Numbered from the stretch's first letter, positions 16,669 through 26,027 are shown. The stretch: 39,238 bases of DNA from Bacteroidota bacterium (GCA_027621355.1 JAQCBZ010000012.1:1-39238); one strand, 5' to 3'. Notes: a model not told the origin generated them from the sequence alone. A program made the numbers and translations.

Positions 16669-18405
16669 TTAATACCCAGCCGCCTGCCCATCAACGCGTG
16701 ATTCAGACGCTCCTAGATACACGCCATAGGTGTGATCACGCATAATGGCCTGGTATCGTCCAAAAAACCCCTGCCCAATACGCACTTCATGCCCCATCGC
16801 TTCGAGTGCTCGGACAATCTCAAAATCGATCGAGCTCTCAATACTCACTCGGCCACCGTCCGTTAATGAATCCTCTGTCCCATCCGTAGGCTCTGTTGAG
16901 CCACTGTGATCCCAACGTAGGGCATCACCTGCCTCCTGGATGTTCATTCCAAAATCGATAATGTTGGTCAGAATACTCACATGACCGACGGGTTGATAGC
17001 CGCCTCCCATGTTGCCAAAACTCATGAGTGGTTTGCCATCTTTCATCACAAACCCTGGGATAATGGTGTGAAAGGGGCGTTTGCCAGGGGCGTATACATT
17101 GGCATGATTTGGGTCAAGTGAGAATAGCTCACCTCTGTTTTGGAAGCTAAAGCCCGTGCCTGGCACCACAAATCCCGTCCCCATTCCCCGGAAGTTGCTC
17201 TGAATCAAGGAGACCATATTTCCATACTGATCGGCGGTGGTAAGGTAGATCGTGTCACCATCTTCTAAGACATCCACCCCTGTCGTAACATCTCTGCGGG
17301 CTCGGTCACCAATCAGCTCTCGACGCTCCGCAGCGTACTCTTTGGATAACAACACATCGTAAGGAACCTCGTAAAAATCTGAATCAGCATAATGCTTGGC
17401 ACGATCTTCGAAGGCTAATTTCTTGGCCTCGATCAGTAGATGATACGTTTCAGCGGTTGCAAACCCCGTCTCGGAGAGATCAAATCCTTCAAGAATATTC
17501 AACATTTGCAGCACCGCGGTTCCTTGAACGTTGCCACCCACTTGGTACACATCATACCCACGATAATTGACCGTTTGAGGCTCCACCCATTCTGATGTGT
17601 GTAGGTCAAAGTCTTCGTATCGAAGGTAGCCGTCATTTTCGCGCATCCACTCATCGATGGCTTCAGCAATCTCCCCACGATAAAACGCATCTCGACCTTG
17701 CTCTGCAAGCAATCGGAAGGTATTACCCAGGTCTGGATTTTTGAAAATCTCCCCCTTTTCGGGACCACGTCCGTCGATGGTGAAGGTTTCGGTGAAAGCG
17801 CCAGGCTGGCGACTCAAAAAGCGTGCACTACGCTTCCATGCTCCAGAAATGGCCTCACTGACAGGAAATCCATTCTCAGCATACCAAATGGGCTCACTTA
17901 GGATATCGGCCATGGAAGCAGAGCCAAATCTTTCATGCATTTCGAACCACCCATCGACCGCCCCAGGCACGGATACCGAAAGTAAATCGTAGCCTGGAAT
18001 GCTTGTTCGGTCTTTCTCTTCCAAGATGTCCATCAACTTCTCATAGGATAGTCCTCGCGGCGACCGCCCACTTGCATTGAGTGCATAGAGCTGCCCACTC
18101 TCCTCGTGCCAAATAATGGCAAAAAGATCCCCTCCAACGCCATTGCCCGTAGGCTCCATGAGTCCCATAGCAGCATTGGCACCAATGGCGGCATCGATCG
18201 CATTTCCGCCATTTTTAAGGATGTCGAGCCCCACTTGAGTCGCTAAGGGTTGACTCGTGGCGACCATTCCCCGTTGCCCAATCACTTCGGAGCGAGTGGC
18301 AAAGCCACGACCTGCCTCACGGTCAATTTGGCCGTAGAGTGTGCTTGGTTGCAGGCTAATTCCTAGTGCAAGGAGTGCGCCGAATAGTTGAAAGGCGAAT
18401 TTCAT
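16669..18405 (-). CDS. ggt: Gamma-glutamyltransferase-family enzyme, secreted
   Basis: An N-terminal nucleophile hydrolase that cleaves gamma-glutamyl bonds such as that of glutathione; the precursor self-cleaves before a catalytic Thr. At 578 residues it is full length with a signal peptide (to about residue 26). Blocks include GGNAIDAAIGANAAMGLMEP, ASGRSPRGL with the substrate Arg, SVPGAVDGW, the cleavage site before Thr385 (GDTIYLTTAD), NRGELFSLDPNHANVYAPGKRPFHTIIP and FGNMGGGYQP. Thr-Ile-Tyr replaces the Thr-Thr-His of the Escherichia coli enzyme; this and the FGxMGG motif mark the other GGT-like subfamily, so the true substrate may differ. It is divergent from the rhodanese lipoprotein gene. 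Confidence 0.92.
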   Translation of the reverse strand: MKFAFQLFGALLALGISLQPSTLYGQIDREAGRGFATRSEVIGQRGMVATSQPLATQVGLDILKNGGNAIDAAIGANAAMGLMEPTGNGVGGDLFAIIWHEESGQLYALNASGRSPRGLSYEKLMDILEEKDRTSIPGYDLLSVSVPGAVDGWFEMHERFGSASMADILSEPIWYAENGFPVSEAISGAWKRSARFLSRQPGAFTETFTIDGRGPEKGEIFKNPDLGNTFRLLAEQGRDAFYRGEIAEAIDEWMRENDGYLRYEDFDLHTSEWVEPQTVNYRGYDVYQVGGNVQGTAVLQMLNILEGFDLSETGFATAETYHLLIEAKKLAFEDRAKHYADSDFYEVPYDVLLSKEYAAERRELIGDRARRDVTTGVDVLEDGDTIYLTTADQYGNMVSLIQSNFRGMGTGFVVPGTGFSFQNRGELFSLDPNHANVYAPGKRPFHTIIPGFVMKDGKPLMSFGNMGGGYQPVGHVSILTNIIDFGMNIQEAGDALRWDHSGSTEPTDGTEDSLTDGGRVSIESSIDFEIVRALEAMGHEVRIGQGFFGRYQAIMRDHTYGVYLGASESRVDGQAAGY

Positions 18406-18554
18406 AAGTGTGATGGACTAAAATGAGATTCATGGAATGTTACACATCGATGGCACATTATCAAAGAAAGGCGCTATCGTGTTATCTTTTTTTACTAGAC
18501 AGAGCGATTCTGACATCAAAACTTCAATTTTCACTCAAGCATTAAATAAAACCC

Positions 18555-18968
18555 ATGAATAATCTACTTCTATCCATTTTGATCATCGGTGCACTTGTCG
18601 CGATTACCGCAGGATGCAACTCCATGAAAAATGGTGATTCTGCCACAGTTCAATCAATCAGCGCGCAAGAACTCAAAGAAAAAATGGATACAAGCGAGGA
18701 CTTTTTGTTGTTGGATGTTCGTCAGCAAGATGAATACGACTTTGTCAATCTGGATGGCACCTTAATACCGCTGGGACAACTAAGCCAACGAATCACTGAA
18801 ATCGATGCATACAAAGACAAGGATGTTGTGGTGATGTGCCGAACCGGCAGTCGGTCTGCCCAAGCGGCTCGTATCTTGGTACGTGAAGGATTTCAGAATG
18901 TGTACAACCTTTCAGGAGGCATCACAGGATGGTCCCGTGACGTGGATCCAAGTATGCCAACGTATTAA
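18555..18968 (+). CDS. Rhodanese-like lipoprotein
   Basis: The 137-residue product has a signal peptide with lipobox ITAGC, making Cys21 the lipidated residue. A single rhodanese domain follows from about 35, with LLLDVRQQDEYDFVNLDGTL and the active-site loop CRTGSRS starting at Cys95. Such domains carry persulfide sulfur or act in sulfur relay, here facing the periplasm. It is a single gene ending at a terminator shared with the LVIVD operon. A link with that operon is possible only by location. Confidence 0.92.
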   Translation: MNNLLLSILIIGALVAITAGCNSMKNGDSATVQSISAQELKEKMDTSEDFLLLDVRQQDEYDFVNLDGTLIPLGQLSQRITEIDAYKDKDVVVMCRTGSRSAQAARILVREGFQNVYNLSGGITGWSRDVDPSMPTY

Positions 18969-18971
18969 AAA

Positions 18972-18999
18972 AAAGGCCACCCAGAACTGGGCAGCCTTT
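18972..18999. terminator. Bidirectional terminator between rhodanese and LVIVD genes
   Basis: AAAGGC (18972-18977) pairs with GCCTTT (18994-18999) and CCCAG (18980-18984) with CTGGG (18987-18991), separated by a two-base internal loop. An A-run precedes and a T-run closes it, so it can serve the plus-strand rhodanese gene and the minus-strand operon ending at 19025. Confidence 0.75.
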
Positions 19000-19024
19000 A
19001 ACAAATCACGAAAAGCGTGTGAGC

Positions 19025-20998
19025 TTATCCTTGAGCAAGATCTTGCAGAGTAGATGCAAGCTTGTTCATTTTGTCTGCATGGGCACCTGATGCATTTGCA
19101 TTCACCGTACCGGCGAGATCCATTAGCACTTCCATATTGCCTGTCATCTCTGCAGTATAAATACCATCGCGCAGTTGCTGAATCATCTCTTGAGACATTT
19201 CAGGGTCACGATCTAGCTGGTCAACATAGGCTTTTGCCAAAGCAAACGATGCTGGCCACTTGTACATCGGCTGACCTTGTGCATTTTTGTACTCAAGCTT
19301 CACAGTGTTGGCTGCGTCAATTTCGTTCTGAGTCAAGAATGGGCTTGCTTCGAGCGCAAAAAAGTCGAGTCCACGTGCAATTTCGGAACTAATTAGGTAC
19401 CCGTTGTACCAGTACACAGACCAACTACCACCTGTCACTAGTTGGTCAGGATTGACAGGACCACGGTCATGGTATGCAATCTCAACTGGATTGGCAGGAT
19501 CGGTAAAGTCAAAGACAAGAATCCCACCTTGATACCAAGATTGAACCATAATGTCACGGTCTGGAACAGGAATCATAGAACCGTTGTGAGCCACGCAGTT
19601 TTCTACAGTGGACTGTGCCGCAGGAATCTTGAAGTAGCTTTGGAAGTCCATTTTGTTGTCTTCACCAATGGTGAAAATAGCATTTGCACCCCACTCCATA
19701 GGATCTGTATCACGGCATTTTGCTCCTGTACCACCACCCCACTCATCCGTAAACATGACAGTCTTGCCATCATTGCTAAAAGTTGCTGAGTGCCAATACG
19801 CAAAGTTTTCATCAGCAACAGCGTCTATACGAACTGGGTTGGCTGGATCGCTAATATCAAGCAATAGCCCATACCCTTCACAGGCACCACCAGCTAATCC
19901 GATTTCAGGGTATAGAGTGATATCATGGCATTGATTTGGTCCGCGATTAGATAACTCATCTGATCCACCAAACATAGAACCCACCATATCAGGTACACCA
20001 GCTTTGAATTCTTCCTCTTGAGCTTCTGTTAAATCCCCTTCAATTCCTTGCTCTGATTGGTACATACCTCGAAGACGTTCAACAAATTGATTAGGAATCA
20101 CAATCGGTGTGCCATTAAACTCTACAACCACAGCTCCAGCAGGACGCGCTTCTTCAATTGCTGCAAGATCTGCTGGGGCCAGACCATGAGATGGAGGGGC
20201 TTCTAGGTCATCAAAAATACGTGGTGAATTAACAATCGCTGCTGCTTGTGGATTGTCTAGAGGTACTTGGATTACTTCGATACGGAATAATGCTGTATTG
20301 GGATCCTCTTCTGGAAGAGCTGCGGAACAACCAGGTAATTCTTCTTCCGGACGAATTCCTGCTGAACCTGATACGTATACATATACATTCTCATTGTCAT
20401 TAGGGTCTTTTAAAACACTATGCGTGTGTGAGCCGCGGCATGTTTGTACGTTGGCTACATACTCAGGGTTTTCGATATCACTGATATCAAAAATGCGAAT
20501 ACCTCGTAAACGATCCTTACTTACACGCGTATCATTCCCTTGTGTACCGCAATCTAGTCGCCCTTCAAGACCTTCACCGGACACGAATAAAAGGTCTCCA
20601 TAGACAGATACATCACTCTGAGACGCTGGACATACATAATCATTTACCAGCTGTGGACTAGTAGGATCGGTCATGTCCCAAATAATGACGCCATTAAAGT
20701 TTCCTTGAATCACATAATTGCCTTTGAATGCCAAGTCGGAGTTCCATTCTCCCACAAAAGACTCTGGGGGTGGTGTTAAAGACACGTGTTGTAAGTTCCA
20801 GATCGCTTCTTCGGCATCAAATAGGCCGCCTGCAAGACCTACACGTGGATCAGGTGAGGGGGCTTCCATCATGCTCAAAGGCATAGGGTCAAACGAAGGC
20901 GCAGGAGCCGACATTTGTTCTACTTTTCCTTGTGGGGAACACGCTGCCATAAAGAGAATGATTGCTCCAAATAGAGCGGTAAAGTGAGAGGTTTTCAT
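19025..20998 (-). CDS. LVIVD-repeat beta-propeller lipoprotein, copy 1
   Basis: A 657-residue lipoprotein with lipobox MAAC and lipidated Cys20. Residues about 85-550 contain LVIVD-type propeller repeats such as NYVIQGNFNGVIIWDMTDPTSP, GIRIFDISDIENPEY, GYGLLLDISDPANPVRID and GGILVFDFTDPANPVEI. Conserved His and Cys residues punctuate it: SHTHS (190-194), CHD (357-359), WHS (402-404), CVAHNGS (468-473) and YHDRGP (509-514), with single cysteines near 123, 150 and 187. The pattern suggests metal binding (inference). A helical insert at about 250-350 and a helical C terminus of about 80 residues follow. Last gene of the DUF305 operon, 53 bases after copy 2. Function unknown. Confidence 0.85.
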   Translation of the reverse strand: MKTSHFTALFGAIILFMAACSPQGKVEQMSAPAPSFDPMPLSMMEAPSPDPRVGLAGGLFDAEEAIWNLQHVSLTPPPESFVGEWNSDLAFKGNYVIQGNFNGVIIWDMTDPTSPQLVNDYVCPASQSDVSVYGDLLFVSGEGLEGRLDCGTQGNDTRVSKDRLRGIRIFDISDIENPEYVANVQTCRGSHTHSVLKDPNDNENVYVYVSGSAGIRPEEELPGCSAALPEEDPNTALFRIEVIQVPLDNPQAAAIVNSPRIFDDLEAPPSHGLAPADLAAIEEARPAGAVVVEFNGTPIVIPNQFVERLRGMYQSEQGIEGDLTEAQEEEFKAGVPDMVGSMFGGSDELSNRGPNQCHDITLYPEIGLAGGACEGYGLLLDISDPANPVRIDAVADENFAYWHSATFSNDGKTVMFTDEWGGGTGAKCRDTDPMEWGANAIFTIGEDNKMDFQSYFKIPAAQSTVENCVAHNGSMIPVPDRDIMVQSWYQGGILVFDFTDPANPVEIAYHDRGPVNPDQLVTGGSWSVYWYNGYLISSEIARGLDFFALEASPFLTQNEIDAANTVKLEYKNAQGQPMYKWPASFALAKAYVDQLDRDPEMSQEMIQQLRDGIYTAEMTGNMEVLMDLAGTVNANASGAHADKMNKLASTLQDLAQG

Positions 20999-21051
20999 TC
21001 GGTTTAGGTTTGGTTTAGTTATGTATGAAAAATGATTAACGACGGGGATTG

Positions 21052-23043
21052 TTAGCCAGCCAATGATTTCAACGTTTCAGCAAGCTGAGCCATTTTGTCT
21101 GCATGCGCTCCTGTTGCGTTGACAGCGACTTTACTCGCTAAATCCTGAAGCACCTTCATGTCTCCATTGGTTTCGGCACGAGCAATACCTACGCGTAAAT
21201 CTTGGATCATCTCCTCGGACACTGCTGGATCACGATCCAATTGATCTACATACGCTTTGGCGAGTGCAAAGGTTGCAGGCCACTCATACTTGGGCTGCCC
21301 CTGGACATTCAAATAATCCAGCACAACCGTTTTTGAGGCATCAATTTCGTTTTGTGTGAGGTATGGATTGGCCTTCAAGTCAAGAATGTCTAAACCACGA
21401 TAAATTTCAGAATTAACGAGATAGCCATTATACCAGTAGATTGACCAGCTTCCGCCACTTCCCACATTTCCAATCTGCATAGGGCCTCGGTCGTGAAAGC
21501 CAATCTCGACAGGATTGTCAGGATCGGTCCAGTCAAACAACGACACGCCTCCTTCGTACCACGATTGGATCATGATGTCGCGGCCTGGAACCGGAAGCAA
21601 AGAGCCATTATGAGCTACGCAGATCTCATATTCCGTCTGGATGGCATCCATTTTATAGTAGCTGTGGAATTTGAGCTTACGATCCTCCGTAATAGTAAAG
21701 ATGGCATTTGCACCCCACTCATAAGGGTCGTTAGCACGACATTTGGTGCCATACCATTCATCGGAGAACAGAATTTTAGAGCCATCGTTGTTGAATGTGG
21801 CGTTGTGCCAGTAGCTGAAATTCGCGTCTGCAACCTGATCAATTCGCACCGGGTTCACAGGGTCAGAAATATCAAGCAGTAACCCATAGCCATCACAAGC
21901 TCCACCTGCGAGCCCAATTTCTGGATATAGAGTAATGTCATGGCACTGGTTGGGTCCATACTCCTCTTCTTCGCGCATCGAATAGACCAAATCCCCGATG
22001 GACTCTCGGAAAGCAACCATTTGCGCTTCTGTTGGATCGCCTGTAATGGTCTGCTCCTCCTTATACATCTCAAGAAGACGATTGGCAAGGCCATCAGGCA
22101 CTTCACGCACACTGCCCACCCATGGACCCGCTTCACGCACAAGATAGACGTTCTTTCCCTCGGCTCTCATTCGCTCAAGCTTGGCCACATCCTCTGGGGA
22201 AGGCTCATGAGATGGTGGTGGGGCAAGGTCATCAAAAATACGTGGAGAACTGACGATGGCAGACTCCTCAGGTGCATCCAAGGGAACTTTAATCACCTCG
22301 ATACGGAAGAGTGCTGAGTTTGAGTCTTCGTTAGGCATCGCCGCAGAACAACCTGGTAGCTCTTCCTCGGGACGGACCATAGACGATCCGGACACATAGA
22401 TGTAGATATTGTCATCATCCTTGGGGTCTTTCAGCACACTGTGCGTATGCGAGCCACGGCACGTTTGCACGTTTGCGATATACTCCGGATTCTCCACATC
22501 GCTGATGTCAAAAATGCGGATCCCCCGCAGACGCTCATCACTCACGCGGTCTTGTACCCCCTCTGTTCCACAATCGAGACGACCCTCGAGTCCCTCTCCA
22601 GAGACAAAAAGCAAGTCTCCATAGACTGAGACGTCACTTTGAGAGGCTGGACAGATGTATTCATTCACAAGCTTGGGACTTGCTGGATTGGTCATATCCC
22701 AAATGATAATACCGTTGTAGTTACCCTGAACCACATAATTTCCCTTGAAGGCCAAATCAGAACTTACACTTCCCACGAAGTCCTTTGGAGGAGGGGTGTT
22801 TGAGACCAATTCAAGATTCCAGATGGCCTCCTCTGCGTCAAACATGCCAGGGGCAAGCCCTTCGCGTGGATCAGGTGAAGGGCGTTCTACCGCTGTGAGC
22901 GGTAGGGGCGTGATGGCGGGAGAACTCGAATAGGAGGCGTCTTGGGCCTCCAATTCGACGGTGCTAACGGTACTTTGAGTTGAGCATGCTGTCATCACGA
23001 GGAACATTGCTCCAAATAAGCCTGCAAAGTGAGTTGATTTCAT
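21052..23043 (-). CDS. LVIVD-repeat beta-propeller lipoprotein, copy 2
   Basis: Paralogue of its two neighbours, 663 residues from ATG 23043. The open frame extends ten residues further upstream, but alignment of MKSTHF with MKTSHF and MKSSHF of the other copies fixes this start. Lipobox MTAC. The same His and Cys motifs are present (SHTHS, CHD, WHN, CVAHNGS, FHDRGP), with WHN replacing WHS. Its propeller insert is unlike the others and contains GPWVGSVREVP. The EW(Y)GTKC loop after the SDEW motif is shorter than in copies 1 and 3, which carry extra glycines. It is closer to copy 3 than to copy 1 across the C terminus. Function unknown. Confidence 0.85.
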   Translation of the reverse strand: MKSTHFAGLFGAMFLVMTACSTQSTVSTVELEAQDASYSSSPAITPLPLTAVERPSPDPREGLAPGMFDAEEAIWNLELVSNTPPPKDFVGSVSSDLAFKGNYVVQGNYNGIIIWDMTNPASPKLVNEYICPASQSDVSVYGDLLFVSGEGLEGRLDCGTEGVQDRVSDERLRGIRIFDISDVENPEYIANVQTCRGSHTHSVLKDPKDDDNIYIYVSGSSMVRPEEELPGCSAAMPNEDSNSALFRIEVIKVPLDAPEESAIVSSPRIFDDLAPPPSHEPSPEDVAKLERMRAEGKNVYLVREAGPWVGSVREVPDGLANRLLEMYKEEQTITGDPTEAQMVAFRESIGDLVYSMREEEEYGPNQCHDITLYPEIGLAGGACDGYGLLLDISDPVNPVRIDQVADANFSYWHNATFNNDGSKILFSDEWYGTKCRANDPYEWGANAIFTITEDRKLKFHSYYKMDAIQTEYEICVAHNGSLLPVPGRDIMIQSWYEGGVSLFDWTDPDNPVEIGFHDRGPMQIGNVGSGGSWSIYWYNGYLVNSEIYRGLDILDLKANPYLTQNEIDASKTVVLDYLNVQGQPKYEWPATFALAKAYVDQLDRDPAVSEEMIQDLRVGIARAETNGDMKVLQDLASKVAVNATGAHADKMAQLAETLKSLAG

Positions 23044-23073
23044 AAGCGACATTGGATTTGGCCAGTAAGTCAA

Positions 23074-25050
23074 TTAACCAGCAAGTTCTTGAAGCGTTTG
23101 AGCAAGCTGATTCATTTTATCCGCATGCGCACCCGTTGCGTTGCCAGCGACCTTGCCTGCAAGATTTTTGAGCACCTTCTTGTCCCCACGAGCTTCGGCA
23201 CGAGCAATTCCTGCGCGTAATTCCTGAATCATCTCTTCGGATACGGCTGGATCGCGATCCAACTGATCCACAAACGCCTTGGCAAGAGCAAACGTGGCTG
23301 GCCAATGGTATTTCGGCTGTCCCTGAACGTTGAGATAATCAAGCTCGACACTCTTGGCTGCGTCAATCTCATTTTGTGTGAGGTATGGATTCGCTTTGAG
23401 GTCAAAAATGTCGAGTCCGCGTGAGATCTCGGAGTTCACGAGGTAGCCATTGTACCAGTAGATGGACCATGACCCACCGCCTCCACCACCGTCCACGCTA
23501 ATAGGACCGCGGTCATGGAATCCAATCTCAACGGGGTTATCTGGATCGGTCCAGTCAAATAGCGACACTCCACCCTCGTACCAGGATTGGATCATGATAT
23601 CGCGACCAGGTATAGGCAGAATATTTCCATTATGCGCTACACAGTTTTCGAACTCAGTTTGAGCAGCAGGCATTTTGTAGTAGCTGTGAAAGTCGAGTTT
23701 TTTGTCCTCAGTAATTGAGAAAATAGCATTTGCACCCCACTCATAAGGATCTTTCTCGCGACATTTTGGAGCACCACCGCCTCCCCATTCATCTGTAAAT
23801 AGGACTTTGGAGCCGTCGTTGGTGAGCGTGGCACTATGCCAGTAACTAAAGTTTTGATCGGCAACCGCATCCAATCGGACAGGATTTACGGGATCTGTAA
23901 TGTCAAGAAGTAGGCCGTATCCTTCACAGGCACCACCAGCAAGTCCAATTTCTGGATACAGGGTAATATCATGACACTGGTCAGGACCGGTTTCGGCACC
24001 ATAATCGGCACGTGAATACATCTCAATGACCATGTCAGGAAGCGCCTCTTTGAACGCCGCCATTTGGTCTTCGGTTGGCTCTCCTACGATTTCTTGCTCC
24101 TCTTTGTAGGTTTCAAGTAGACGAGCTGCAAAGTCATCGGAGACTTCGCTAACGCGACCACGGAACATAAAGACATTACGCCCCTCTGCTTTGAGCTCTT
24201 CAAGCTTATCGATATCTGCAGGCGATGGGCCATGAGTTGGAGGCGCTGCTAGGTCGTCAAAGATTCTTGGAGAGCTCACAATCGCTGCATCTTCAGGTGA
24301 ATCAAGAGGGACCTGAATAATCTCAATGCGGAAGAGTGCCGAATTTGGATCTTCCTCTGGGTTGGCGGCCGAACATCCTGGAAGCTCCTCTTCCGGACGA
24401 ACGCCAGCGGAACCAGAGACATAGATATAGACATTTTCGTTGTCGTCGGGATCTTTCAAGACACTGTGTGTATGTGATCCACGGCAGGTTTGGACGTTGG
24501 CAACATATTCTGGATTCTCGATGTCGCTAATATCAAAGATGCGAATCCCACGAAGACGATCCTTACTTACACGAGTATCGTTTCCTTGTGTACCGCAGTC
24601 GATGCGTCCACCAAGCCCTTCACCGGAGATGAATAGTAGATCGCCATACACAGAGACATCGCTTTGTGATGCAGGGCATACGTAGTCATTCACCAAACGG
24701 GGACTTGTAGGATCGGTCATATCCCAAATGATGACACCATTATAATTACCCTGGATGATGTAGTTATCCTTGAAGGCCAAGTCAGAGTTAGTGCTACCCA
24801 CAAAATCTGGTGGTGGAGGTGTAGTGGAGAGTAGTTCCATGTTCCAAATGGCATCTCCAGCATCAAAAAGTCCAGGAGAAAGTCCGACACGAGGATCGGG
24901 CGAAGGTGCCTCAACAGCAGCTAGAGACATTGGGGTGAGAGCGGGTGTTGCAGCCGGCATCTCTGAATAGGTCATGTTGCTTTGTGTCGAACACGACGCG
25001 AGGAATAAAACCATGACTCCGAAGAGGCCAAAGAAATGAGACGATTTCAT
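23074..25050 (-). CDS. LVIVD-repeat beta-propeller lipoprotein, copy 3
   Basis: First of three tandem paralogues after the DUF305 gene, 47 bases from it. The 658 residues start with MKSSHF, have lipobox LASC, and keep all repeats and His/Cys motifs described for copy 1. A glycine-rich loop (DGGGGGGS) follows the HDRGP motif. The C-terminal helical part (RDPAVSEEMIQELRAGIARAE ... GAHADKMNQLAQTLQEL) is shared by all three copies. The head-to-tail arrangement with similar gene sizes points to two tandem duplications. The His pattern recalls metal-binding propellers such as the SELENBP1/methanethiol oxidase family, but I cannot show homology. Confidence 0.85.
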   Translation of the reverse strand: MKSSHFFGLFGVMVLFLASCSTQSNMTYSEMPAATPALTPMSLAAVEAPSPDPRVGLSPGLFDAGDAIWNMELLSTTPPPPDFVGSTNSDLAFKDNYIIQGNYNGVIIWDMTDPTSPRLVNDYVCPASQSDVSVYGDLLFISGEGLGGRIDCGTQGNDTRVSKDRLRGIRIFDISDIENPEYVANVQTCRGSHTHSVLKDPDDNENVYIYVSGSAGVRPEEELPGCSAANPEEDPNSALFRIEIIQVPLDSPEDAAIVSSPRIFDDLAAPPTHGPSPADIDKLEELKAEGRNVFMFRGRVSEVSDDFAARLLETYKEEQEIVGEPTEDQMAAFKEALPDMVIEMYSRADYGAETGPDQCHDITLYPEIGLAGGACEGYGLLLDITDPVNPVRLDAVADQNFSYWHSATLTNDGSKVLFTDEWGGGGAPKCREKDPYEWGANAIFSITEDKKLDFHSYYKMPAAQTEFENCVAHNGNILPIPGRDIMIQSWYEGGVSLFDWTDPDNPVEIGFHDRGPISVDGGGGGGSWSIYWYNGYLVNSEISRGLDIFDLKANPYLTQNEIDAAKSVELDYLNVQGQPKYHWPATFALAKAFVDQLDRDPAVSEEMIQELRAGIARAEARGDKKVLKNLAGKVAGNATGAHADKMNQLAQTLQELAG

Positions 25051-25097
25051 AAGGTTGGATATGAGTGAGTTAAGGGATTTCGTTGAGTTGAAAGGGG

Positions 25098-25991
25098 TTA
25101 TTCTTCTACGGAAGAGACGACACGCTCGTTGAGCATTTGTTGCATTCGAGCGATTTCGGTGCGTTGATCTACCTGAATGTCAGAAGCTAACTTATAGGTT
25201 GATACTCCTTGCGCAGCGCCATCATAGCTAAAGAGCTCCTCCACCATCACGACAGCTCCTGTGTGGTGCTGAATCATGTATTCTAGGAAAAGTTCGTCAA
25301 AAAGAGGGCCTTGAGCGTCGCGAAGCTCCGCAAGCTGCTCCAAGGAAAGCATTCCTACCATGTTGCTATGGTCCATGTGCATACTGTGGTCCATGTTGTC
25401 ATGATCCATGCCTTCATGCTCGCTATGGTCCATATGCATTCTATGGTCCGAGCCTTCATGGTCCATGCCCTCATGGTCCATGCCCTCATGCTCGCTATGG
25501 TCCATGCCTTCCATATCCATATCTCCGTGCATCATCATGGCATCCTCTTTATTCATCGAGGGATCTGACATATGACCACCGTCATCTTTCTTGGCTGGCT
25601 GGAGCATCGTGATAATGGACTCAATGCCATTATACTCTACATTCGGAGCATCAAGGCCACGATCTAGCAACCATCGCTGCATAATGTTGATTTCGTCAAG
25701 TTGAGCATTGATAATACGCGCCGCTAGAACCTGCACCTCCTCACTGGCGCCGTTTGTAGGGGCAAATTGCGACATCACAAGGGCTTGGGAATGGTGGACA
25801 ATCATGTCCTCCATAAACTTGACATCAGCGTCGGTGTAGATGCTCAGCTTTTCTTGGATTCTTTCCCAGTACAGTTTTTCAAGCTCTGCCGGGGTAAGTG
25901 TACTTGTTTCTTGCGCGACGACAGAGTTTTGGGGGATGCTAAAAGCGCAGAATGCGCACAGGAGCGATGAAATGAGAATTCCTTTCTTCAT
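25098..25991 (-). CDS. Secreted DUF305 protein with His/Met/Asp-rich insert
   Basis: Signal peptide to about residue 26. Two DUF305 halves are present: residues about 52-112, with FMEDMIVHHSQALVMS, and about 226-290, with FLEYMIQHHTGAVVMVEEL. Each has the His-His pair typical of the ferritin-like DUF305 fold; the DUF305 protein CopM of cyanobacteria binds copper. Between them, residues about 140-211 form a tract rich in Met, Asp, His, Glu and Gly (repeats of GMDHEGMDH and SEHEGMDH), an obvious metal-binding stretch. First gene of a putative four-gene operon with three LVIVD lipoproteins. Periplasmic metal handling, most likely copper, is an inference from the family and the His/Met content. 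Confidence 0.88.
   Translation of the reverse strand: MKKGILISSLLCAFCAFSIPQNSVVAQETSTLTPAELEKLYWERIQEKLSIYTDADVKFMEDMIVHHSQALVMSQFAPTNGASEEVQVLAARIINAQLDEINIMQRWLLDRGLDAPNVEYNGIESIITMLQPAKKDDGGHMSDPSMNKEDAMMMHGDMDMEGMDHSEHEGMDHEGMDHEGSDHRMHMDHSEHEGMDHDNMDHSMHMDHSNMVGMLSLEQLAELRDAQGPLFDELFLEYMIQHHTGAVVMVEELFSYDGAAQGVSTYKLASDIQVDQRTEIARMQQMLNERVVSSVEE
25359..25574 (-). repeat. Short tandem repeats encoding the His/Met/Asp-rich tract
   Basis: Irregular tandem units of about 15 and 24 bases built on the codons for Met-Asp-His-Glu-Gly and Ser-Glu-His-Glu-Gly. Repeats of this kind can expand or contract by slippage without breaking the frame, so the tract length may vary between strains. Confidence 0.75.
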
Positions 25992-26027
25992 AGGTAGTTT
26001 TGTTCTGACACATTAATGGATCTTCCA

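Noticed and set aside
15240-16680. tRNA-Phe as an integration site
   Set aside because: No copy of the tRNA 3' end was seen at the far side of the AT-rich islet and no integrase gene is present.
17230-17260. Thr-Ile-Tyr instead of Thr-Thr-His at the gamma-glutamyltransferase nucleophile as a sign of an inactive enzyme
   Set aside because: The nucleophile Thr385 is kept and the surrounding sequence matches the FGxMGG subfamily, where this variation is normal as far as I recall.
23044-23073. Extended start for LVIVD copy 2
   Set aside because: The ten extra residues are absent from both paralogues, whose starts align with ATG 23043.
19025-25050. Three long similar sequences as a possible mobile element or recombination array
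   Set aside because: They are full-length paralogous genes without terminal inverted repeats, transposase or short target repeats.
25311-25568. His/Met/Val-rich reading frame on the plus strand opposite DUF305
   Set aside because: It is the mirror image of the repeat-coded His/Met/Asp tract; its composition is explained by the repeats.
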